From Coffea arabica (taxonomy: Eukaryota; Streptophyta; Magnoliopsida; Gentianales; Rubiaceae), in contig NC_092329.1 in the NCBI RefSeq assembly GCF_036785885.1, forward strand, positions 5,394,001 to 5,458,000: DNA of 64,000 nucleotides, read 5' to 3'. The notes beneath the pieces were generated by a model. That model saw only the letters and a program-made list of their open reading frames with translations. It did not search any database and was not told the origin of the DNA. A program made the translations under genes and the position numbers. Positions 1-11,949 of the stretch are shown piece by piece; the stretch's first letter is position 1, and the number at the start of each line of letters is the position of its first letter.

Positions 1-2
1 GA

Positions 3-2282
3 GATTTTCTTGTTTCGACCCCAGATGCCATTTTCGCCGCTGGATTTTTCAGCGTCGGTGAAAATTCTTACTGCTTTTCTATATGGTTCGCTGAGCGATA
101 TGATGATAATCACACAATAGTTTGGATGGCCAATCGAGATCAGCTGGTTAACGGACAACACACCAAGCTGATTCTACAAAATTCAGGCAATCTTGAGTTG
201 ACTGATGCGGGACAGCTTCTTGTTTGGTCAAGTGCTACAGAATCAAGCTCTTCTGTTCAATTGGAACTTCATGATAATGGTAACCTTATTCTGAGCACTT
301 CTGATGGCCAAAATCTTTGGCAAAGTTTTGATTCCCCTACAGATACTCTCCTTCCCGAGCAACTGTTTACCAGAAACTCAATTCTTGTTTCCTCCAGAAG
401 CAAAACTAATTATTCCTCTGGTTTTTACAAGTTATATTTCGGTAGCGATAATGTCCTGCATCTCCGGTACGAGGGTCCTGAAATAACTAATGTTTTCTGG
501 CCTGATCCAACGCTTGTTATCTGGACCGCAGGCAGGTCCACCTACAACAGTAGTAAAGTTGCCATGTTAAACTCATCAGGCTACTTCTTGTCATCTGATA
601 CACTTCAGTTTAATACTTCTGATTGTGGTGTTAGACTTCAGAGAAGATTGGTAATGGATGTTGATGGCAACCTTCGGGTCTATAGTCTAGATAAGGCCAC
701 TCAGAGCTGGCAGGTTACATGGCAACAAAGCTCTGAACCATGCAGTATTCCTGGCATTTGTGGCGCCAACAGCATATGTAGCTCTGCTCCTGACAGTGAG
801 AGGAAATGCACTTGTCTACCTGGATATAAGATGAACAATTTGACGGATTGGTCTAATGGGTGTGAGCCGGATTTCAAGCTCTCGTGCACTGACACTGTTT
901 CATCAGGTTTTGTCCAATTGCTCAATGTCCAATATAATGGCTACGATCTTGGCTCGTTCACTAATTACACCTTCGAGAGTTGTAAAAACTTATGCTTGAG
1001 TTATTGTGAATGCAAAGGATTTCAATATACGTTTGACTTAGTAAATGGTTACTATAGTTGTAAGCCCAAGACTATTTTATTCAATGGATATCGTTCGGGT
1101 GATTTTCCAGATCCCATGTACATAAGAGTACCCACAATAAATCTGAATACGATTAAGCCTAGCCGAGATCTAAATTTGCAATGCAGTGCCCAGATTACGC
1201 CATTGGACAGGACTTATGAAAGAAAAAACCAAGATTGGGTGAAGTCTTTTCTGTGGTGTACTCTGGCTATTGGAGCTTTCGAGATAATCTGTTTATTCAC
1301 TTACTTCTTCAAAACCCAAAGACGGTCTAGTGCAAAGATACAGGGCTACCTTCAGGTTGCAACGGGATTTAGGAAATTCAGTTATGCCGAGCTGAAGAAG
1401 GCAACAAGGAACTTCAGCGAAGAAATAGGACAAGGAGGGGGTGGTGTTGTATACAAAGGCATGTTGTCGGATAATCGAGTTGCTGCAATCAAGTATCTAA
1501 AGGAAGCAATCCAAGGAGAAGCTGAATTTCTTGCAGAGATAAGCACCATTGGGAGGCTCAACCATATGAATTTGATAGAAATATGGGGCTATTGTGCCGA
1601 GGGGAAGCACAGGCTTTTGGTGTACGAATACATGGAACACGGGACTCTAGCAAACAGTTTGTATTCTGATAAACTTGATTGGAAGAAGAGATATGAAATT
1701 GCTCTAGGTACAGCCAGGGGACTTGCTTACCTGCACGAAGAGTGCCTTGAGTGGGTTTTGCATTGTGATGTGAAGCCAGAAAACATACTTTTGAACTCTG
1801 GTTATCAGCCAAAGGTAGCAGACTTTGGGCTCTCTAAACTGCTGAACAGAAGTGGTATCGACAATCTACAATTTTCCAAGATTAGGGGAACTAGAGGTTA
1901 CATGGCACCCGAATGGGCTTTCAACCTTCCAATCACTTCTAAGGTTGATGTCTATAGCTACGGAATTGTTGTGTTGGAACTAATAACTGGAAGGAAACCT
2001 ACAGGTGGAAATTCTAATGATGACAGCAGCGCGGTTGAGCCGAGAAGGCTTGTGAGTTGGGTGAAGGGGAAAATGCAGGAAGCTAATGGAAGAGGATCAC
2101 CTACATCTGTTATGGGAATTGTTGACCCTGCCCTGGATGGTGAATTTGATATGGAGCGGATGGAAATTTTGGTTAAAGTTGCTCTGAAGTGTGCAGAGGA
2201 GGACATAGATGCCAGGCCAACAATGAGGGAGGTGGTGGACATTCTGCTTCATCAAGAGAGTGAAGGAGCAGTAATGTTCTAG
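3..2282 (+). CDS. S-domain receptor-like kinase (ZmPK1-like), 5' end cut by window edge
   Basis: Plasma-membrane receptor serine/threonine kinase of the G-type lectin S-domain class. The frame is open from base 3, well before the first internal Met at 126, and the upstream residues (FAAGFFSVGEN, then IVWMANRD) belong to the B-lectin domain, so the true start lies outside the window. In order: B-lectin; a Cys-rich EGF-like stretch (CSIPGICGANSICS, about base 750); a PAN-type Cys cluster (CKNLCLSYCECKGF, about base 985); one membrane helix (about 1235-1310); kinase domain from about 1375 to 2240. The kinase looks intact: glycine loop GQGGGGVVYKG, Lys in AAIKYL, catalytic loop HCDVKPENILL, DFGLSK, and GYMAPEW. 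The catalytic loop has HCD rather than HRD, so it is a non-RD kinase, a class often tied to immune signalling. No intron is seen, as is usual for this subfamily. The ligand cannot be inferred. Two decayed relatives lie at 48.1-52.3 kb and 59.3-59.6 kb. Confidence 0.93.
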   Translation, partial: DFLVSTPDAIFAAGFFSVGENSYCFSIWFAERYDDNHTIVWMANRDQLVNGQHTKLILQNSGNLELTDAGQLLVWSSATESSSSVQLELHDNGNLILSTSDGQNLWQSFDSPTDTLLPEQLFTRNSILVSSRSKTNYSSGFYKLYFGSDNVLHLRYEGPEITNVFWPDPTLVIWTAGRSTYNSSKVAMLNSSGYFLSSDTLQFNTSDCGVRLQRRLVMDVDGNLRVYSLDKATQSWQVTWQQSSEPCSIPGICGANSICSSAPDSERKCTCLPGYKMNNLTDWSNGCEPDFKLSCTDTVSSGFVQLLNVQYNGYDLGSFTNYTFESCKNLCLSYCECKGFQYTFDLVNGYYSCKPKTILFNGYRSGDFPDPMYIRVPTINLNTIKPSRDLNLQCSAQITPLDRTYERKNQDWVKSFLWCTLAIGAFEIICLFTYFFKTQRRSSAKIQGYLQVATGFRKFSYAELKKATRNFSEEIGQGGGGVVYKGMLSDNRVAAIKYLKEAIQGEAEFLAEISTIGRLNHMNLIEIWGYCAEGKHRLLVYEYMEHGTLANSLYSDKLDWKKRYEIALGTARGLAYLHEECLEWVLHCDVKPENILLNSGYQPKVADFGLSKLLNRSGIDNLQFSKIRGTRGYMAPEWAFNLPITSKVDVYSYGIVVLELITGRKPTGGNSNDDSSAVEPRRLVSWVKGKMQEANGRGSPTSVMGIVDPALDGEFDMERMEILVKVALKCAEEDIDARPTMREVVDILLHQESEGAVMF

Positions 2283-3527
2283 TAAGCCTATAGCTCTGAA
2301 ATTCAATTTTTTTCAAGAAATCTTGTAAATGTTGTATGTCCTAATCAATAGTTATATGTCTCTGGTTTTATTGAAATCCACCCTTTTTCTTTTTTCAATT
2401 TTTTTTTTTGGATCATTTGATTACACAGGTGTTTTAATTGCTTTGCCCCCACAGCATTCATTGCTGCGCACAAATATTCGCAGCTTGGAAATGGGGAATT
2501 TTTGTCATCTAATCCCATGGACTAATCAATACCTGGCATTGATATTTTATGTAAATGTTATTCAGGAAACATGTTCCACAACCTGAAACCAAAAGATGAA
2601 TTGAACGGTAATGAACATTTATTGGAGAAAAAGCTGTCTAATTGAAATTTGAAAGTACAACTGGTTCACCGGTTCAGTATTTACTCGAAGAAAGCAAATA
2701 TACAGTTGTTATAATTCATAATCGTTTAATGGTAACTGCACTATACTTGCAATCGTATATTTGCTTTGTTAGTGATTTCGTCAAAGATTTGTTCTCCTTA
2801 ACCATGGAAAGGAAAAGAGGAAAAAAGTCACAGATAAAGATGCGAATTTGCTTTTATTATCAAATGGTCCGACTCATTTAAGCAAGCAATTTTTAACAAA
2901 ATCAGCTAAACGTACAGAAAATCATAGAGAACGGCAAAGAAAACAGGAGAAAATCGGAGACCAGCTTTTCTGCCTTGATAACAAATTGGTGATCTTCAAG
3001 TGGAGCTCTAGCTTGGTGAAATGATGCGAGTCTTTTCAACTGGACGTCAAAATGCAGCTGGTTTGGTCATCATCTTTGTCATTCAAGCTTTTGTACTGTT
3101 TCCTACAAAATAGAGATTTCAATTTAATAACGTTTAAAGCTTTGTTATATGGAATCAATTCCTATTCATTTCTTTGTGTAACGTTTGGTATTCCATATTC
3201 TAAGGAAACTTTGCTGATGTTTGATTACGACAAATCAACTGCTCCTAACAGAACCAAAGAGCTAAAACATATTGAATTTGGAATTACATATAATAAGACT
3301 AAAAACTGAATTTCAATAGCTTAGTGTCTTTTAATTTTGTAGTATTTGTGTAGTATGCTACTGAGGTCTGGTTCCAAAAACTTTTTAACAAATATTGTCC
3401 ATTTTTTGGACTCCATTAGTTGCTACATGTATAATTCAATTAGTCAATTCATGTTCTATCTAACTTAACGGTTAATCCATTTCCAATGTGGATGCCTGAA
3501 GGGCTAAGAGCAAAATTGGTAACAAAA
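2283..3527. other. Intergenic, between two convergent genes
   Basis: This holds the 3' flanks of the receptor kinase (+) and the esterase (-). It is AT-rich with only short chance reading frames. I see no RNA gene, repeat or transposon end in it. Confidence 0.6.
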
Positions 3528-4494
3528 CTAATGTAGTCCTCTGTGAGCATTACTGGGAAGAGGATAAGGCAGAGTCTGGAAAAACGCATCAGCCAACATC
3601 TCCCCTAGCTGGACCTGAGCCTGAGCAGTGAGGTGTAAATTATCCGGCTGCAGCTCTAAACCCTTTGCATCTACACATCGCACGTTTGGAAGCTCAGTTC
3701 CCAACTGAGCCTGTCTCACAATCTCAACGTATGGTCCTTCACCGGATGCCAATGCAACCTGTGAAAATCAGTCGAACAAATTCAGTCCTGAATCAAGAAA
3801 ACAGAATTTGATCGAAACATTGAACTCTCTGAAGCATCAAATAGAAGTTTAAAAGGCTGGAAAGAATGACCTGAAACACGGGGAGGATAGGGGATTGCAA
3901 ACCAGAGCGAACATCCGTTAAAAACCTCTGCAAATTGCTCTTGTAACGTCTGGCGTCTTCGAAACTGACGGTGTCACTCTCGCCTTGATACCACAACAGA
4001 GCCCTGATTATTCCACCACTTTGAACGGCCGCTCTAGCCCTCCTGATAAGCTGGTTATACAGGTCGGTGCCGCGAGCCCATTGGCTTATATTCGTCCCTC
4101 CAACGGCACAAGGGACCAGGCCAATAGACCCCGAGCTGGGGTCCCCTTGTAAGACTGAATTAGCAAATGCCATACCTGGTCCAATCCCACAAGTTTTATT
4201 CACATCGATGTCTCTGTGCAAGGGCTCTGTTGCCTCCTCCCACGACAGGTTTGCACTAAGTCGTCGAATGAACGGATTGGATTTACATTCAGGAGGAATA
4301 ATCCCATCCCAGATGCCATCAATCACTCCTCCTCTGCCAGCCATGTTGCTTTGTCCGGCTAAGATGAATACGTTCTTTGGTGAATCTGTAGCATAACCAT
4401 CAGTCGCCTGGGCATTGCCACTCATAAAGCTTACATAGGCCGAAAGCAGAAAGAGAAATTCAATCGTCATTTCTGCAGAGCAATGCTGTATCAA
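3528..4494 (-). CDS. Probable carbohydrate esterase (SASA / CE6 family), two exons
   Basis: Plant esterase of the sialate O-acetylesterase-like (SASA, carbohydrate esterase family 6) group, which removes acetyl groups from sugars. Exon 1 is 4494-3871 and exon 2 is 3758-3528; the 112-bp intron (3870-3759) starts GTCATT and ends TTTTCACAG, and joining keeps frame (208 + 76 codons, 284 aa). An N-terminal hydrophobic stretch ending near SGNAQA looks like a signal peptide, so the product is probably secreted. GQSNMAGRGG carries the family's Ser nucleophile, WYQGESD is the conserved central block, and DNLHLTAQAQ near the C-terminus supplies the Asp/His pair. The acceptor restores the conserved VFQ-VALASGEGPY junction. 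A second in-frame Met (base 4470) would also leave the signal peptide, so the exact start is uncertain. Closest type is Arabidopsis At4g34215; the natural substrate is unknown. Confidence 0.88.
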
Positions 4495-6800
4495 ATTAGT
4501 TAGGGAAAACTGCCTCCTTATACAAAGCTGTTGGTGTTAGAATAATCAATAACTTAATGCTGATCCAAATTCAAAATTGGAAACACATTTATTCAGGTCT
4601 TTCCTAAGCTGGCTGATGTAGCTTTTTGATATTCAGGATGATGCAGCAAAGCCCCACATTTATGACTATGTTGGCTCATCAAACGGGAAAATTAAGCTAT
4701 TGTCATTTGGAAGGAGCGCGTTACAACAATTATAAGCGTGCATTTTTTTTTTTTCCCTCTTTTCCACATACCAAGAGAGAAAAAAGTTGTAATAATGTGT
4801 TCCTTGTGGTACGATTATATTATATCCAAATACCAAAAGCTAAGTCCTCTACGAACAATTATAGCGAAGATCCAACTTAATTAATATTTTGAATTGAATT
4901 TGTGGTGGGGTTGACTCGGTTATTTTAGTAATCCCAACACGCACGTGAATCATCCAGTTTTTTTTTTTTTTTTTTTTTTGAAAAAGGAATCATCCACGTT
5001 ACAGTCCCCAACAAGTTAACAAAAGCAACAGCAACAAGATTTGAATGAAAACCCAAAAAAAAAAAAAGAAAAAAGAGAAAGTCGAAGACTATTTTGGATA
5101 CAACCAAGTGCAAAAGAATGCCAATTGCAGATCAAAAGTCAAACACTAATCTTAGCCCATTCCCCTGCTATACAAAATACCTCTGGTTGTCAGGCTTCAT
5201 GGCCCATGTTTCAGAGTCGTCAAACTTTAACTCCAAAATTCTGTTTAACCAGTTGATCCAGAAAGGATACGAGCCCAGTTCTATTTAACTTTCACACAGT
5301 ACATTTATAGCTGGAGAGAGGGAGAGAGAGGATATGACCAATTCGCTATGGCCTTTTTTTTTTCTTTACTTTTTTCCCCTGTGTTTGTAAGTAGGGTGCA
5401 TCTGAATTGAGCCGAGCTCGAGCATTTATGGTCTCAGAATGGTATATGAAGCTCAGAGCTCAATCAAGCCAACTCATAATATTTTTGATGGCAATGAGAT
5501 AAAAAGGACATCATATTCATGACCCCAAAAAAAAAAAGTCTATGCACGAGTCCTCCAACTAGTTTTGCCTGGTTCTTGAACTTCTGAAAGAAACAAAAGC
5601 GGTTAATTAGTTCATGGAAAATTTGAGAAGGTGTAGGGTCCCAATGTTTCAAGAGAAACAAAATAGACAAGGAAGATGGAGTGAAGGAATTATTAAAACA
5701 GAAAAAGGAACCAAAAAATGACAAAAAAAAAAAAAAAAAGGGTAGCCGCCAGGTTTGACAGCAGTCGCAAGCGATGGAATATTGTGGCCCGAAAGTGGGA
5801 AAACATTTTGTCACAAGCCGCACGACTCCACAGGCCAAACGAATTCCATAAAGTGAAAGTCCAACCGAATATCAGGGCCGTAGTAGATTTCAGGGCCCGA
5901 TTTGCGATTCTGATTAAACAGAGTTTGATTAAGCAGCTAATTGGACAGGAAAAAACCACGTCAACCTGCATCATGGCTGATTGATGGCTGCATTAATTGG
6001 AAATAAATTAGAAAGTCAACGTGTTCTTCTTCTTCAGTCTTGCCTCCCCCCAAACTCTCTAATAATAAAACCATTGCTTAATTAGGACTTAATCCCCGAA
6101 ATCTGAATGCCATTAGGCCTCCACTCGTCATAATATATTTAGTCTATCAACATGTTTCTTTTCTATTGCTCATAATATTGCTTGTGCCATCATTTCCTTC
6201 TTAGTGTTTGGCAAGTTGCAAGATCCAGGTGGAAAGGAGCAGCCCTCCCAAGTCTCAACAATATTATTGACCTCTTTTTTTTTTTCTGTACAGCATATAT
6301 TTGGTTCTTTTCTTTTTTGTTTGAATTTACGATTGTCAAAGACAACAGATTTTCTTGTCTTTCGCCCTGGCAAGATTTAGTTGAATACAAGAGACGACTC
6401 GTATCCAGGATATCTTTAATTAAAAAAACTTCAACCCGTAAATGATATTAGCCCTTTTAAAATTCTTTCCTGGGGCTCATCAGCCTGAAGTGGAAATCAT
6501 CTGGATTAGACTTTTTTCTGGGTTGAAATTTGAAGCTTTGCACATTGTCACATCTGGATTGGAAGTTTCACAATCTCACGCTAAGCACACTAATTATTTC
6601 GAAAGAAGGAATTTTTTGCATGCACAAGCACAGCACAACGTTAAATTTTTTTTATTTTTTTGTCTTCGTAACTTAGGTTAGGTATCATTATTGTCGGCCC
6701 TCGAAAGCAAAAGCACGGTGATTTTGAAGAGAGCCAATTTTGACCCAGTCAAGCACGTCTACCTTCAAGAATTAATTCCGACACGTTTACTTACTTACCC

Positions 6801-6822
6801 TGGATGGATGGATGGATGGATG
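6801..6822. repeat. (TGGA)n microsatellite
   Basis: Five to six tandem copies of a TGGA unit, followed by GATTC. Confidence 0.9.
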
Positions 6823-9800
6823 ATTCATGGTCGTAGATATCCACAGGGTCAACCCATCATCCCAACACAAGTTACTGTTAGCATTTGGTTTCAATCAAAT
6901 CCATTGACCCCTCATTTGACATGACCTGTCCAAATCCAATCAAAAAGATACAAAACAAAACTTAATTCTAGAAGGGTTCGCTAGCTATTCTAATTGAGTA
7001 TCCCTCAAGGATTAATGAAGATGCGCAGCGTGGGTATAATGAAACGATAAAAATATACAGCTAGATTGCAAGTTAACTTTTTTGTTTGTTTGTTTTAGAC
7101 TTTTAGACAAATCATTGGCTTAATTTACAATTTATTTGTCAAAATCCAACTTGAACTCTTGGTTAGTTGTAATCCACTTCTTGACCCCAAAGCGTATAAA
7201 CTAAAGGAGATGCGTTAAAATACTGCGATTTTTTTAATGCAATGAAAGAGAGCGGAATGAGAAAAAGTGGAGACAGAGACCATCAAGTCGGATGAGTAGG
7301 CTCCTCCGGCAGCGGCGGAGTCTTCTTCATGTACGAGACCCTCTTCCTTGGCCCTTTTGTTTTGGTCTCTTAATTTAATAAGTAGTCAAATCCAAAAGGG
7401 TCCCTCTGGTCTTTTTCAATCAGCAGTACGGGAAATTTGGAAAAGTAATTGTAACACGAGAACCACGACTTTCACGATACTTATCCTCTCTATCTCTTCT
7501 GTCTTTCTTTTGGTTTGCTCAGCTGCTATTCATAATTGATAGTACTCTGCTATTGAAATACAACTCATCCAGAATGGGTGGTTAGTGGTTGCATTATTAG
7601 TTTGTAAAATCTTAGCTAGGATATCAGGACAAAACACAGTAGTGTATGCATATTAAGGTCCCACCTCGTACTTTTTTTTTTTTTTTTAAAATATCATTCC
7701 TTAATTATACCTTCTAAATGGTGAAGCAATTTGCATTTGCATTTAGATTAGTTCATTTTGGATTCCATTTTTCTGGATTATTTATAAAAAAAAAAAATAC
7801 TGTACTGATTTGATATATATAAAGTAAAATACATTTATATTATCGCACCGCCGGCGCGGGCCAAAAAAAAACGTAGGAATATGTTTTTAAGAAATATCAT
7901 TCAAATATGCAACAGGAAAAATATTTTGAGTCAAAGTTCTTTATTTTGAGCGCTGTTTACAAAATCTGTCTCCGAAGTCAAAGATTTTCTTAGTTTGGTG
8001 TCGGTTTTTTTTTTTTTGGTTTTTGGGGTGAATCACGAGAAGTGGTTGCAATTTGTGTACGAGAAACTGCTTGGAAAGAACTGCTGAAGTCCTAAAACAG
8101 CTGTTACTGTTTTTTTTTTTTTAGTCAAAGCTGTTATGGAAACAACTGGTGGCGTGATAATTTTTGTTAGTTGGTGTGAGAATGAACTTTCTTCTTTCCC
8201 GTCTATTTAATATTTTCGTTGCAAGTTTGACCGCTTAAACAGAATGAAAATTGGAAAATGAAAACGGTTTTCGTTTTGTCCACCGTTTTAGTTGCTTTGA
8301 ATTGAAGAAACAAAATCCAACCTGTTTAGTTACATAGAAACTTCAGTCTAGAAGGAGAAGACAAGAAGCAAATGATCGAAGGCCTTCTCCCTCCGATGTA
8401 CCAAAAAAAAAATAAATAAAGAAGGTCTTCTCAATATTGGTTTAATTTATATTATTGTTAACATTTTGGAAACTACCTCCACTTATTAATTACTCTTCTT
8501 AATAAAATTGGTTAAATGAAAGACTGAAGTCCACTTCTTAAAGCAAAGTTCTGCTGGGTAATTTATGGTCCCAATACCCCCTTCCTCATCCCTTTGAACT
8601 TTCTCAATCATTTTCCTTCTTTCTTCTAATCCAGATCACTATCAACTACGAGTATTTTCCACGTACTAAATCATGATCAAAAAGATCAAAGGAGACAACT
8701 TGTAAGTTTTTATTTTCCAGAAAAAGAAATAAAAAAAAAAAAAGATGATTGGGTTTCCTTCACAAAAATTTTTTTAAAAAAGGGGTATATTGAACGCTAG
8801 GTTTATTCGTGGGATGAGCTTTTATAACAATTTGATAAGGTGCATCCAATAAAGAGTCACAGAAATACGCTACGACTAGCATGTAGCAATCATAGGATGG
8901 TGCCACCTCACCTTCCATGATAAGCTTTGATAAAATTACGAATTCCCGCGTCATAGAAAGGAAAAGACATTACAAAAAAAAAAAAAAAAAAGGAAAAGAA
9001 ATAATCGTCATAATTCAGACCTTAATACGGACGTAATTCTTATAAAGATGACAATTTTTTTTTAATCCAAATATAATCTTGGTAAGAGAAAAATAAATTG
9101 GATAATTCCTATTTTTCTGCCACTAATCATATCAAATTTTAAACTATTATATCATCAACAGCAACAACAGCAAATTGCATATTACTATAGTAGCTCTTCC
9201 AAAACAGCTACTAGTAATTTTTTTTATTCGAATCTATCCTTCGGTCGGTACTGCAAGTCAGAACATATATTGCTTTATTTGAAAAGAAATTTTTCACAAA
9301 AAAAAAAAAAATTCAGCATTTTTCGTGAATAAATTTATCAACGGAGCAGAGCCAACTTAGGTTCACAACTACCACTAATAGAGAGAGTCCAGTAAAGAAC
9401 GGAAGTACAGAACAGACATAAAGCAGCAAAGATGATTTTTTTTTGTATGGAGACTCGTGAAAGAAGTGGATTATAGCTGGCAAAAACTAATGACCTGGGA
9501 CTTGGGGGACCGCGGAGATGTGTGAAAATTTCAAAAGTTGCAGTTAGGCCCGTTAAAGTTTTGCACACATCACTCAGAAACGGACAATGGACGCTGCAGA
9601 TCCCACTTAACAAACTTCCGACGTGGCAAGACAGATATCTTATGATTAAGCTGTAACATGTCGGGCGTTTAGTCATCAGCCCTTAATACACGTGTTTCCT
9701 CTCGGGTCCCACCATCACAACTGTCCGTTGGAGCGGAAATTCGGCGCCATATAGTATTGGAGTGGTACTTTCCAAGCCATGCTGTTAACTGTTGTACTGT

Positions 9801-9838
9801 ACCCAATAATTCAAGAGAGAGACAGGCAGAATTATCTC

Positions 9839-9855
9839 GTGTGTGTGTGTGTGTG
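9839..9855. repeat. (GT)n microsatellite
   Basis: Uninterrupted GT dinucleotide run of about eight units. Confidence 0.9.
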
Positions 9856-9907
9856 AAATCCTGATGAATAATTACTCCAGTTGGTTACTGATTCTCAAGC
9901 ATGCACG

Positions 9908-9952
9908 TTTTTTTTTTTTTTTTTTTTGTAAACTCTCTCTCTCTCTCTCTCT
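9908..9952. repeat. Poly-T tract followed by (CT)n microsatellite
   Basis: A run of about 20 T (9908-9927), a short spacer, and about ten CT units (9933-9952), then a further T run. Confidence 0.9.
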
Positions 9953-10921
9953 TTTTTTGTTTTGTTAGTATTTATCGCTTTATTTCTTTTTCTCGCTTTT
10001 CTCTTTCACCAACGCAATGCATGGCTGGAGGGCTTTAAGGCTCAGGAGGGTGCTTCTGTGAAGAACAGGAACTACGGCAGTTGAATGTAGTTTGCAAAAA
10101 CATTTCAATATTATTGACAGTTGCAAATCTTGAATGTAGTTTTGCTGCACTGAATTAAAAGCAGCTTTGGAAAACAAACGATGCCCAGAAAAAAGAAAAA
10201 AAGGAATCCCTGAACGTTGAGGTAGCATTGGATTTGAATGTAGAACCAACGGAATGTAATCTGGCTTTAAAACATCACAGTGACTGACCCGGAACCATGA
10301 TGCTGTCTTCACGTAAAGATGTCTATTAAATCCATTTTTCCAACTGTGATCCTGTGAATGTGATCAGCAGGAACTACATGTATCAATTTTCCAAGGAAGA
10401 GAAATCCAAAAACAAAAAACAAAAAACAAAAATTCAGTGGCATCAATGCTCCCAAAAAATGAAAGCACTGGCTGGGTCTTTGATTCTTGAAGGTGAATTG
10501 AATTTGTCACCTGTGGCTATGAGGTTTGTTTATCCGTTACAAATGATGGTACTTGGTAGTGCTGCATCTTAACAGTGATCTTGTGGTCCTCATCTGTACG
10601 ATGCGGCCAGCTGCATTGATCAAAAAGCTTTAATGAAAACAGAATTGATAGTTGCTGGGATTTCTCTTTTTACTGGTATGAGATTCAATTCAATGGATGT
10701 GCTTCGAAACAATCGAATGATCCAGGCTAACATTTTCGGGCTTTTGAGATCGTACAAGATCTTTTGATATTATATTGCTCCTATATATATATTAGCTTTC
10801 GAAGTTTGACAATCTTTTAATTATCAGCCACAGTCCCTAATCTTCTTAGTCTACAAGTTGAATCCAGAAGAGAATACGTTGGTTTTTGTCACTTCCCTTG
10901 AAAAAAAAGAAGCGGAGGAGA

Positions 10922-10947
10922 CGAGGGGAAGCATCCTCTTCCCCTCG
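10922..10947. other. Perfect 10-bp hairpin
   Basis: CGAGGGGAAG and CTTCCCCTCG are exact reverse complements around a 6-base loop (CATCCT). It is GC-rich in AT-rich surroundings. No gene is assigned to it. Confidence 0.6.
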
Positions 10948-11449
10948 GGCTTTTCCCCACCACGTGGATCATTCATCCAAATGGTGTATTAACTATTCAC
11001 CAAAAGCCCGGACGAATGATTCCCACAAATTACAATGCCATCTTTATTCGGAATATGTTGATTAATTAATGCTGGTACCACAGATGTTCTTTACTTGTAC
11101 TTACTTGCCTAAAAAGCAAGAATGGCAAAGCTAAAAAGCTACTGCAATAAAGCCTGACATCTCCTCCATTATCCCATTCAAGTGAAGCGAATCAAGACGG
11201 TTTTCCATTTTTCTCTATTTCTTTTTCCCCCCCCGGTCACTCCAATATGGCTATTTAAAACAATTAAAGCAGTGTATTAGCGTCAAAAGTTTTAGTTAAT
11301 GTTGTCTAAAGTTGCACACCTAACCTCCTGGTCGGAAGATATTTTCGGCTGCTTTTCCTTTTTCCTTTGAAAATTGGAAGGCTTTGAGTATCTGACTTCC
11401 AAGGTCACGAAACCGGTGTAATTTAACTGCGCCACGCATTTTCTTTATA

Positions 11450-11739
11450 CTCCTTCCGTCCCACTATAATAGTCCTAATTATTTTTTCATACAGTTTAAA
11501 AAAAAATAGTTAATTTTATTGGAACAATCAATTTAGGTAACTATTTTCCTAAAATGCCCTCACATTAATTAGAGTACAACTTTATGGGAACTTGAATTGA
11601 TAGTAAAAAAAAAAATCAACTCTCATTAAATGGGGTAGGTTTATAGTAACAACAACTTACATTCTTCAATTGGAAAGTGGACTACAATTTGGGACAGACG
11701 AAAAAGGAAAACAGGACTATCAAAGTGGGACGGAGGGAG
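11450..11739. mobile_element. Stowaway-type MITE (Tc1/mariner-like)
   Basis: The left end reads CTCCTTCCGTCCCACTATAA and the right end is the reverse complement of CTCCCTCCGTCCCACTTTGA. This is the classic CTCCCTCCGTCCC terminus of Stowaway elements. A TA dinucleotide flanks each end (11448-11449, 11740-11741), as expected for Tc1/mariner target duplication. The 290-bp length and lack of coding fit a non-autonomous MITE; the inverted repeats run about 40 bp with a few mismatches. Confidence 0.87.
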
Positions 11740-11921
11740 TATTTATATAAGATTAACTTTTTATATACTGATAGTATAGTATAGTATTTTTTTATATTAA
11801 TAATTTTAGATATATACTAAATACGCATAACTTGAATTTCAAATTTAAATTTATGTTATATAACATGATCTAATTTTTTTTTGTAAAAAATTATATACTG
11901 ATAGTGTATAAAAAATTATCT

Positions 11922-11949
11922 TTATATATATATATATATATATATATAT
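11922..11949. repeat. (TA)n microsatellite
   Basis: About 14 TA units within a strongly AT-rich stretch. Confidence 0.9.

Larger units (their letters stand above)
4495..11449. other. Long gene-poor stretch
   Basis: About 7 kb without a convincing gene. Reading frames on either strand are short, rich in homopolymer-encoded Lys/Phe runs, and lack recognisable domains. It contains many poly-T/poly-A tracts (for example 4960-4979, 5717-5739, 7673-7687, 8971-8990) and the microsatellites and hairpin listed separately. Non-coding transcripts cannot be excluded. Confidence 0.5.

Noticed and set aside
4946-4999. Poly-T tract flanked by GAATCATCCA on both sides, considered as a retroposon with target duplication
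   Set aside because: Only the homopolymer lies between the 10-bp repeats; there is no element body.
9338-9676. 112-codon minus-strand frame
   Set aside because: No domain, no supporting splice or promoter context, composition like random AT-rich DNA.
9980-10312. 110-codon minus-strand frame
   Set aside because: No recognisable family; Lys run at the end comes from a poly-T tract. A non-coding transcript is possible but unsupported.
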